NCBI GenBank assembly: GCA_000787465.1
Contig: JSYX01000623.1
Span: 1-20,400 of the forward strand
Direction of reading: 5' to 3'
Length of the DNA: 20,400 bases
DNA from: Thermomucor indicae-seudaticae
Lineage: Eukaryota > Mucoromycota > Mucoromycetes > Mucorales > Lichtheimiaceae
Part shown: positions 7,036 to 15,687 of the stretch, in pieces
Layout of the letters: each line of letters opens with the position of its first letter
Position numbering within the stretch: the stretch's first letter is position 1
Translations under genes and position numbers: made by a program
Notes under the pieces: generated by a model
Database searches by the model: none
Seen by the model: the letters and a program-made list of their open reading frames with translations, nothing else
Told to the model about the DNA's origin: nothing

Positions 7036-9425
7036 TTATTTTTTACTACTAAACCATCCGGATGATGACGGCTTCTCTCCACCACGTTCTGGGATCTCTA
7101 ATTTACAAAGTCGCCTCTTTTTGTTACCTGGCGACTTATCAACCACCACATGGACACGTCCACCATCCATAACCTCATCATTCTCGTTGGCTTTCGCAAT
7201 CAGGTTGACCACTTTGCGCTCTACCTCGTACTTGATACTGCGAGCTCCGTACCGGATATTGTATCCTTCAGCCAGTACGTCCACGACATCGGGATCCCAC
7301 GTCAACGTGATGCCATGTCTTGTACGCGCCTTGTCGGCCCAGCGTCGAAGCTCTCGGGACGTAATCTCTTTCAGCTCTTCCTCACTAAATGGCAAGAAGA
7401 ACAAGACTTCGTTGATCCGTCCCAAGAATTCATCGCGACGGAAATGGGCATACAAAATCGGATAAATCGTCTTTTCAATAAACTGTCGTGATAATGAAAT
7501 CTGACCGTCGTCATCTTCACCCTCCTCCTCTTTTTCAAGTGTCTTTCCAGTCGCTGCTGTCGCTGTACCAGTCGTCTGTGCATCACTGCTCACCGAGGCC
7601 TCCAAACGCAATAACTCTGCCTCATCCGCAATCTCGTGTTGTGCCAAGTTGGACGTCATGACAAAGATCGCATCGCGACAATCGACCGTCGTGCCCTTGC
7701 CGTCCGTGATACGTCCTTCATCAAATAGCTGTAGCATGATGGTCAGCACATCCGGGTGAGCCTACATATATTTATACATGTTAGCATAAAGTTCGGCCCC
7801 CTCCATCAAGTAGCATTAACCTTTTCTACTTCATCCAAAAGCACAACTGCATTGGGACCTATATTGTCACAAGAAAGATCAGCCAAGACATGTTCTTACC
7901 GCTCTTCGACCTACATTTTCTTTCACTTGCATTCTTTTAGTTTCTCTGTCAATTGTCCGCCTTCATCATAACCCTAATAATAACTCTCAATATATCAGAA
8001 ACCAAAATAGGTAGCAACACTACTTTTTTACTTACCACATAACCAGGCGGTGAACCAATGAATCGAGAAACGTCATGCTTCATCCACAGTAAGTATTGTG
8101 CTCGGCGCAATATGATATGCTCTAATATTACCTTGTGCTGGAATTCGCTCATGTCAATACGAATAAAACCCTTGTCCGAGTTTTTGCCATGTAGATATTC
8201 TGCCAAGGCTAAATACATGGCACATAGTGTTATGTCATGACCTCAGAAACCCACCACACCATATTACCTTTTGCGAGCTCAGTTTTACCCACACCAGAAG
8301 ACCCACAAAACAAAAACACAAGCGGATGATCTTCGTCATGCCATCCATTCTGTTTCCTTCGGATCGCACTTGCAACCGCATGCAAAGGCCCAAGCTGACC
8401 CACGATCCGGGCCTTGAGCGCATCTTCCAGGGGGTGTTTCTTGCGGTACTCCTTTTCACGTTGTAACTGGGCCTTCCGTTGCCGTTCATCATGCGCAGCT
8501 TTGTCGGCCGGGTACGACTGTTCTTTCGCTCGCAGCATGCCTTCAATCTCCATGTTTTGTTCACCTGTGAACCGTTCAACGTAATAAAGGTATTCACGCG
8601 GGGTTAATCCATGCGCGTTGCGTACGAGTGGGTCCGCCATGTGATCCAACAGCATCTTCACCACGTTCGGGTTACAAATGATAACCGCGTAATGGAGTGC
8701 AGTGTACTCGCGATAATCCCGGTATGGTAAGAGATCTTCGGAAAAATCGGTTTGGCGTACGTGGGCTGCTTGATGCGAACGTGGGTAATAATGGTCCTCT
8801 AAATTCGGGTCTGCTCCCTTTTCCAATAAAAACTTGACCATCGCCTCATTGTCCTGAATCACTGCCACTTGCTGATCGTTTATTTTGCTCAGTCAACAAG
8901 GAAAGACAAAAGACATGCAAAAGTTGATTCGTACCAAAGGTGTCCAGCCATATCGATGATATACATTCGGACTAAAGTTCGGATCTTCTGCAAGCCTTAT
9001 ATTCCATGTCAGAGTCCATCATAATCCCTCTATCTTTCATCCTTTCTTTCCATACTTCTTCAATCGTCGAAAATCATTGGCAACAATGGCCTGGCAAATC
9101 TCGTCTCCCGTCGCTGGAAAATATAATCCAAGTCTCAGATACCATTCATCGCAACTTATATAATATCAGGTAGATATTTACTGGATGGCTCTAGTGCATA
9201 AACCGTTGAATAGTTCGTCAATGCGGCTGCTCCTGCCAATAAGGATGCCGTTGCTGCCCCGACGTAGGCAAAGATTCGTCGTCTACTGTTATTAAACGAA
9301 GAAGAAACGAATCGTGTGCTCAGAGCGCGCGCTGTCAGGAACGATCGTGGCCGGATCGCCGTCCATCGTGGACTTGCAACCGCTCGTTTCGGAATCGCAT
9401 ACAATAATCGAGTCGAGGTTGACAT
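7036..9425 (-). CDS. CLPB: Mitochondrial ankyrin-AAA+ disaggregase, CLPB/SKD3 type, 9 exons, 630 aa
   Basis: ATP-driven protein disaggregase of the SKD3/CLPB class, probably in the mitochondrial intermembrane space. Exons: 9182-9425, 9056-9113, 8935-8995, 8268-8871, 8132-8208, 8036-8077, 7931-7973, 7821-7858, 7036-7761; joined 1893 nt. Residues 1-50 are Arg/Ser/Ala-rich without acids (presequence); 51-70 are hydrophobic. Ankyrin repeats lie near 85-215 ([21 protein letters not shown]). The single AAA+ module has Walker A GSSGVGKT (311-318), pore loop GSPPGYVG with Tyr361, Walker B VVLLDE (Asp385/Glu386), [13 protein letters not shown] and sensor-2 GAR (Arg563). The block [30 protein letters not shown] region closely matches human SKD3. 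An extra Thr/Ala then Glu/Asp-rich insertion sits near 444-475. One intron is GC-AG. The two-AAA Hsp78/Hsp104 proteins of yeasts have a different architecture. Start is the first ATG giving a presequence. Confidence 0.95.
7859..7930 (-). other. GC-AG intron 7 of CLPB
   Basis: Donor AAAGAAT|GCAAGT, acceptor ACAATATAG|GT. The junction makes a Cys codon and yields [12 protein letters not shown], matching the family. The alternative is a GT donor two bases later plus an 11-nt micro-exon (7893-7903), which would insert KSKSG before PNAVV; that is less likely. Confidence 0.8.
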
Positions 9426-9609
9426 GAGGGAACAGGACAGAAAAGCAAGGAGCCGATTCTCTCCTCTCTTTTTTTGCCACGCAATTTTGAACACCGCATA
9501 CGCGATCGGCAAGGGCCATGGAAACAAATGGTTCTAAGCGTGTACTGTATTCTGTACATTAAGACTTGCAGTGCTTTATACGTAAAATAAACATCTTTCT
9601 TTTTCTTTT

Positions 9610-11226
9610 TTAGTCCAGAGAAGGTAAGCGCATTTTTTCTAATGGAATAGGTGTAAAGTTGTGAATATCGATACCACGGAATAAAAGTTCTTCGTGACAA
9701 TGTGGAGGAACTAGCTTGTGTATCAAATCTGGTCGGATGGACAGCTCTAATATAATCATCATCATTAACAACAACAGCTCGTCGCCCATATTCCATACCT
9801 ACACCGTCTCACCTTCGTTTGTAAAGTTGAATAATGGTGGCAAATCACGTCCTGTTGAAAGTTTCGTTTCTGGATTACGAAGCTCGTCAAAGAACGGATG
9901 TGCCATGGCTTCACTCGCCGTCAATCTAGCTTGGGGATCGTATTGAAGAATACGAGATATCAAATCAATGGCATCCGGCTGCACCCTTGATCGAAACACC
10001 TAACGCACAGAGTGTTCAGCAAACAACCAGCAAAACGAAAAGAAACGAACTGTGTCCATACTTTAGAGAACGGATGTGGTTTGATTTGGGGGTATTTGTG
10101 ATCGACATAATGCGGATTCATCTTGGCGATTTGCTCTTTTGAAGGAGTTCCAAGGATCTTGATGATCTCCACCAACTGATCAATGCCACTTTCTCCGGGA
10201 AAGAGCGGTTGTCCGAGCATAAACTCTCCCATCACGCAGCCTGCTGACCATATGTCAATCGCAGTAGTGTAACTTGTTGCGCCGAAAATGAGTTCTGGTG
10301 CTCGATAATATCGAGAACAAATATACGACACATTCAGTTCGCCAGCGACCAAGATTTTTGCACTAACAGACCGACCGACCGATATTAAGTTAGTCAGTCA
10401 GCTCTATCCACTTCCTTTTTCCTTTTTGTACCTTCCGAAATCGCACAGTTTCAATACACCTGTAATTGGACTAACAAGTAGGTTTTGTGGCTTAATATCG
10501 CGATGACAGATGCCCAAGGTATGTGAATACGCCAGCGCCCTGAATAACTGGTACATGTATAGTTTGACGAGTAGCATTGGCATGGGTTGCCTATTCTTTG
10601 CGTAATGTCTAGAGACGCGGTAGACTGTTTCAGGCACATATTCCATCACGAGATTGAGATAAACCTCATCCTTCTTTGAAAATGGATTAGGTACCATGTT
10701 GAAGAACCAATCACAATAAAAAGGCCGCGTGAATATTCCAACCATTAACTTCCTCTCTTTGTCCACTATATTACCTTATTATCGCCCTGCGTATAAAAAT
10801 AAGCTTTAAGACCACAGACGTTAGGGTGACTCATGACTTTCATGATTTGCAGCTCACGATTCTTATCAAAATCAAGTTAGCTAATCTCATCCATACAACA
10901 TGTTATATATATGGATATACCTTGAATCTCTTGTCCTGCAAGACTTTCTTGATGGCTGCATCTTCCCCGGTGTGTGCCAACTTGGCTTGATACACTACTC
11001 CGAACGAGCCATTCCCAATCACTTTGTGGTTGGTATATTGCAGCTGGATATCCCGGCCGGTTCTGCCATCTTTGGCAGATACTCTTATTGTCCTGCTGAG
11101 CGCTTCGACCGTGTCCCCTGCAGGTTCAAATGCTGAGCAACACCACCCCCTTTTACCAAGTTTCGGGAATAAACGCGGCTGCTCTTTACCTGGAAACCGA
11201 AATTGACTGAAGCTCGTCGTTGACAT
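9610..11226 (-). CDS. GSK3: Glycogen synthase kinase 3 (GSK3/shaggy), 7 exons, 395 aa
   Basis: Ser/Thr kinase that phosphorylates primed substrates in nutrient, stress and developmental signalling. Exons: 11190-11226, 10921-11117, 10775-10861, 10673-10432, 10362-10062, 9999-9813, 9746-9610 (listed in transcript order), joined 1188 nt, all GT-AG. Gly loop GNGSFG 47-52, ATP Lys69, [11 protein letters not shown] with Asp166, CDFG with Asp185, and the activation-loop tyrosine Tyr201 in [13 protein letters not shown] are all present. Arg76, Arg165 and Lys190 form the phosphate pocket for primed substrates. The C-lobe tail ends [17 protein letters not shown]. The N terminus keeps TTSF, reminiscent of the inhibitory Ser9 site of animal GSK3 beta, but lacks its upstream Arg residues, so Akt-type control is unlikely. 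Intron 1 (72 nt) is stop-free and in frame. Start ATG is 69 bp downstream of a TATA-like box. Confidence 0.96.
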
Positions 11227-11294
11227 TGGTCCGGGAAGGCGGGCGTCCGTGGGATTCGGTTCGATTGGGTTTGTTGGTCGTCAAAGAGGGGTAG

Positions 11295-11302
11295 ATTTTA
11301 TA
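11295..11302 (-). promoter_or_regulatory. TATA-like box TATAAAAT upstream of GSK3
   Basis: TATAAAAT on the minus strand, 69 bp before the GSK3 ATG and followed by a mixed C-rich leader. The spacing fits a TATA box with a start about 30 bp downstream and a ~40-nt leader. Sequence match only. Confidence 0.45.
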
Positions 11303-13018
11303 AAGAAAGAAATGAGCGTAAATCGCCGAAAAGCTGGTTTCGTAGCTGCAGACCGTATATCCCTGCACGAGACCGGTGGATACAAAGGGAAAAGGGATGA
11401 GAAAGAGGGAAAAGAGTCGGGTGTAAAGGTATGGGGGAAAAGGAAAAAGTGCAAAACGGGGTTAACGAGGCGTCACTGCTGATGGCAGATTTGGTAAGTG
11501 ACGTACCGAAGACATGCCGCGCCCCGCCACGCCACGCAACTGACGGGGGCCATTTCCATGGTTTGTAATAGTATTGAATTCCTCGATCGATTGACTTTTG
11601 TGTCGCTGAGAGATTTGCATAAAGCAATGTGACTCATGACGCACTGCACCATATTCTCTAAGAATGGCGTCGAAGGACAGTTGCAGCCAGAGACCACGAT
11701 TGTACATAATGCTCGCATTACGCTTCAAAGGTTGAATCAGGCACAAAGCACAGGTCTTTCAGTCGACAAGTGACCTGAAGCTCTATCATGATTTGGTTGA
11801 CCACACTACATTTGTGCTCATCGCAGCAGATCTGTCAGTGAAAGGTCGTTTGTGCCTGAGACGAACAGCCGTTCAAGCACAGAACCTGTATCGCAGTTTT
11901 ATTATACAGGACACCACGAGAAAGTACGAAAAAACTCGTGGTAATCTATAGCAGATACTTGACATACTCAAATCGAGCTGAAATAATACATTCCAAGCGT
12001 CAAACGGCAAACGTGCCTTCAGATATAGGCATGTCAATAGAGCTACTCATCAGAAACTGAAGTCGCCAATAAATACGACAGTCATGAACTAGCTCTAAAG
12101 AACACCAAAGAACCAAGACTCACACGAAAGGACAGGACATTCTTCGGCCCTTACCGGTGCCGCCCTGAACGTCTTGTCCCAGATCCCTTGTTTTGAAACA
12201 TCCCGTCCCTTCCCGTTTAAAGTTCATTACGGAACCGAAATGGGATACAGCCGAGTGGCCTCTCGTGACGGTTAAGAACAGGAATTTTGACGCATATGTG
12301 ATGATGGACAAGATTAAGGGTGCTTTTGCTTTCCCACTGGACTTTCTGTTCATATTGGGAAGGGACAGATGTATCGCTCTAAGAGGGAGTCTATAGCTTT
12401 TCGTTGGAACATACGGACAGTCGGAAGAAATCAAGGTTTCGAGTATCAAGAGAAAAGCAGTAAAGCGCCGATCATCTGTACAAGGTTACACGATGTGTAC
12501 CTCGCTGGAATAAGCCTGAAACCGTGTACTGGTTGTTAAGCACAAACAGCACTTTGACGTACTATGAACATCTGCCATCGCTATATAGATGCTGTTGAAT
12601 CGCGGGTCGGCCATGCTGTCGACATCCACTTGAGATTTATGTTTAGGCACGCACTTCCTTGCACGATGGGGGGCGCTTCTCGAGCTTGATGAGGATGTCG
12701 ACGTCAGTTGAAAAGCCTTCGAGCACCTCCAGAAGGAGAAACGCGTAGTTCCCGGATGGGTTTGCTGCAGCCTCGCCTTCTTGGGCTGTTGGTGCTTGCC
12801 ACTGGGGCATTTAGACAGATATTGTCTGCGCTCATTGCTCAGCATGAACGGGCTCCATGTAGAACGCAGAACGCTATCTATAGGCCGTAGTAGCACCCAA
12901 CATACAAGGCTTTTTTCTTTTTATATGTATTGCACAAGTATCAATGTGAGTTATTGTATGTAATGATTTATAGTATTGCTGTGTGGGTGATTTACAATTG
13001 GAGCAAAAAGTTGGTCTA
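11303..13018. other. Intergenic stretch without a recognised gene
   Basis: About 1.7 kb between the upstream region of GSK3 and the 3' end of the eIF2B epsilon gene. Reading frames of 60-136 codons occur on both strands (for example minus 12486-12896, Ser/Thr-rich), but none has a family motif or a conserved splice pattern. Contains a hairpin at 11913-11942. I see no tRNA or transposon ends. Likely regulatory or decayed sequence. Confidence 0.6.
11913..11942. repeat. Perfect 8-bp stem hairpin
   Basis: ACCACGAG and CTCGTGGT separated by a 14-nt A-rich loop. No coding context. It could be structural in a transcript or a chance palindrome. Confidence 0.4.
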
Positions 13019-15625
13019 TTATTCTTCATCAGAGGATTCCTCTTCGGCTTCCTGAAGCCAATCCACAAACTTGACTGCCTTTTCTCTCAACTTTAGTTCT
13101 GCTGGCGATCCCGTCTTTGACGCATCCGTCGCAAACCATTTCAGGACAGCGTCTTCTTCAACCACTTCGTCGTTGTACAATATTTGCATAATACCGACAA
13201 ACATTTTTGAAAGATTCTCGTCTTGAGCACATTTTCGCTATGAACGAAAATAACGGCTTCAGTCTCTACTGCTGTTGCTGGTGGTCCGCTCTTCGTCTTA
13301 CCTGAAACACCTGCAGCACATGCACTTGGTCATCACCGCTATGCGTCACCTTGCGTATCAATGGGCACCATTTACTCAGCATGTTACGCATATTGCTGAC
13401 CGCGTTTTTAGTGCAGTCGACATGGTCAAGCAGAGCAGGAATAAGCACCTCGCGGACTTGATCATAAGTGCCGTTATGGGACATCCGAAGACCAGTAATC
13501 TCCAGAGCAGCCGTATCCACCGTATGGTTTTCACGCAATGACCGTTCAATGGTTTGAGCAATTTCCTTCTTGAACTCTTCGCTCTTGTTGGCACTTTGTG
13601 TATCCCATACAGCACTTATTGATCCGATATTGTCCTCGTCGGACTCTTCATCTGATACTTCACCGACTTCTGATGCACTCTCGGTCAAATCATTATCATG
13701 AATAGGGAGATCTGTCATGTCGAAAGCTGGCCAACTCCATGTTTGGTTAATAGGTGGATGGACATCCTACATACATAGTCAGCTATATAAGGGCACTTAC
13801 CCAATGACCCAAGTTTGGCGTTCCGGGCATCCACATCTTCATCTTCGTTGGAGCGTTCTGACCAGAAATACACATCTGGATGACTGGCACTTTTAAGCGT
13901 TGCATGATGGCCTATCAATTCACCAGTTAATAGCTTTTCTCATTCCCACTCATTTTAAAGACAAAATACTTTACCGTGATCACCTCCTTCTTCGTCCTCG
14001 CTATCTTCTGCAAACATGCTCGTCTTTGGTTGTGGATGCAGAGACAAGCGCGAATACTTTGGTATGTGCTCTTCAGGTCCGATCGTCACGCCTGTTGAGA
14101 TCAAGCATCCATGCTCTACCGTCGTGTTCTCTAGTAACGTTACGTTGTTCGCCAGGATCGATTTCACGACGCTGCAGTTATCCGAAATCGTGGTGTTGTC
14201 CCACACATAGACACCATCCAACGACACGTTATCGCCAATGGTACAACCGCGACCAATGACAGAGTTGGCAATCCGTGAATTTTCACCAATTACCGTGCCT
14301 GGGCCAATCTGGACATTCTCGTCCACAATACACGACCGAGATAATATCACGTCTGACGCCTTATAGACATTGCCGCGCATCAACTGGTAGTTGTCGTCTT
14401 GTTTTAGGTTTGCTTCAGGAACAATTGGGAAAACCCATCGGTTCAGTACATGTTTGCTATAAGCGATCAAATCAACCATCTTGTTTTTATATGGAATCGT
14501 CCTTCTTCTTACCTAACGGTACTGTATAATTGTTCATTTTGTATCCTTGCAAGGTACGGTCCCGATACAATTTCGGTATAGATGGTTTTGCCAAGAATAT
14601 CTGAAGTCAATATACCGTGAACGAAATCTCGCCGCAACCGTTGCCAGTCAAAGTTTTCAGTGAACAACGCAGGAACCTATATGATGGCAAGCAACGTTCA
14701 GTTTTCCTCTCCCCGCTAATCCACAATGGTTTCATCCAGTACCTCAACGGAGCATATATCCAGGTACGGATCCACTAGATCGTTTCGAAATTCAATCTCT
14801 GTATGGTTTTCAAAAACTTCAGGAGAAATCTCTATTCGGCTTTTGCGCGGCAGAGCTTCCACGGGCTCATAGAATAAACATTGGTGGTTATTGGGATCCA
14901 GAACAAAGACGCTCGAATCATCCTTGGGCCGACTGGTGTGTGCATATGTAGCCTCTTTCAGGACCATGGTCATGATCGAGTTTTTGTCTTGTGTCTTTCG
15001 ACGTGCTCGATGGGTTTCGAGAGCTTTATCGAGTTTGATGTTGGAGACCAGGTCGCCAAAAGTCAATATGAAATCGGTCGTGATTAATTGACGTGCATCG
15101 AGTTCACGGAGAGCGTCGCCGACTGACATGGCTTCTGGCGCTTGGACTATCTGTACGCTTAAAGGGCAATGAGGCGATAACCAGTCTGAGTTCCTGAAAC
15201 ACAAGAAGGCATGTAAGCTTGTTTTCTTTTCCTTTTTTGCTTGGAGAAAAAGGACGGCGGGGAGGAAAAGAGTATAATACTTGCTCAAAATACTCCTTGA
15301 TCTTGTCGATATGTGAGGTGCAGACAATAAACACCTCTTGAACGTCGGCCGTAGCGAGAATTTCGAGCGTGTACTCAATGAGTGGTACATTACAGAGTGG
15401 CATTAAACACTAAAACTCATTATAAGCCTATCTTTCACTTTTGAGGCCCCTCATGCCGAAGATGAGAGACGCGCGCGCGACGATCTTTACCCGCGGCATT
15501 TCGTGTGAAATCGGTAGAAATTGCTCATCGTAGCTATCGGCGAGAATGACGGCTTGAAACGGCTCATCACCTTCCTCTTCGCCTCGCTGCTTTTGTTGGT
15601 TTTGACGTCTGTTCTTTGGCGGCAT
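13019..15625 (-). CDS. GCD6: Translation initiation factor eIF2B epsilon subunit, 8 exons, 698 aa
   Basis: Catalytic subunit of the eIF2 guanine-nucleotide exchange factor, cytosolic, central to general control of translation. Exons: 15491-15625, 15285-15409, 14743-15193, 14513-14676, 13975-14456, 13801-13911, 13302-13711, 13019-13237; joined 2097 nt. The nucleotidyltransferase-like domain runs from QAVILADSYDEQFLPIS (about 24-40) through NVPLIEYTLEIL to RNDLVDPYLDICSVEV. Left-handed beta-helix hexapeptides (IGPGTVIGE, VIGRGCTIGD, ISTGVTIG) lie near 325-410. A Glu/Asp/Ser-rich linker follows, then the C-terminal W2/HEAT exchange domain (about 515-698) with aromatic-acidic boxes YNDEVVEEDAVLKWF and WLQEAEEESSDEE. 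One intron is GC-AG. Length is close to yeast Gcd6. An upstream out-of-frame ATG at 15687 overlaps the start. Function is certain; all junctions agree with the known family alignment as I recall it. Confidence 0.96.
15194..15284 (-). other. GC-AG intron 2 of eIF2B epsilon
   Basis: Donor TATTTTGA|GCAAGT, acceptor GTTTCAG|GAAC. The join gives KEYFENSDW, matching the IENSKW-like block of yeast Gcd6. The GT four bases later (GTATTA) would shift the frame and give unrelated residues ending at a stop in exon 3. Confidence 0.85.
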
Positions 15626-15687
15626 GTTTCAACAACCCATTTAAGAGGGAAAAAAATTTCGCTGGCCGCGCATAACTTCGCAGCCAT
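15403..15687 (-). promoter_or_regulatory. Possible overlapping upstream ORF of the eIF2B epsilon gene
   Basis: An ATG at 15687, 62 bp before the main ATG and out of frame, opens a frame that runs past the main start and, after removal of intron 1, stops just inside exon 2 (TAA at 15405-15403). If included in the mRNA it would reduce initiation at the main ATG. The transcription start is unknown, and a T-rich stretch between the two ATGs may contain it. Confidence 0.3.

Noticed and set aside
7893..7903. An 11-nt micro-exon in CLPB flanked by GT-AG introns
   Set aside because: It would keep the frame but insert KSKSG into a strictly conserved block; the single GC-AG intron gives the expected KECPNAVV.
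11258..11268. tRNA B-box-like sequence GGTTCGATTGG
   Set aside because: No matching A box or cloverleaf upstream; it lies in the GSK3 promoter region.
12486..12896. Minus-strand 136-codon Ser/Thr-rich frame
   Set aside because: Composition is low-complexity, no domain seen, and a plus-strand frame overlaps it. Not enough to call a gene.
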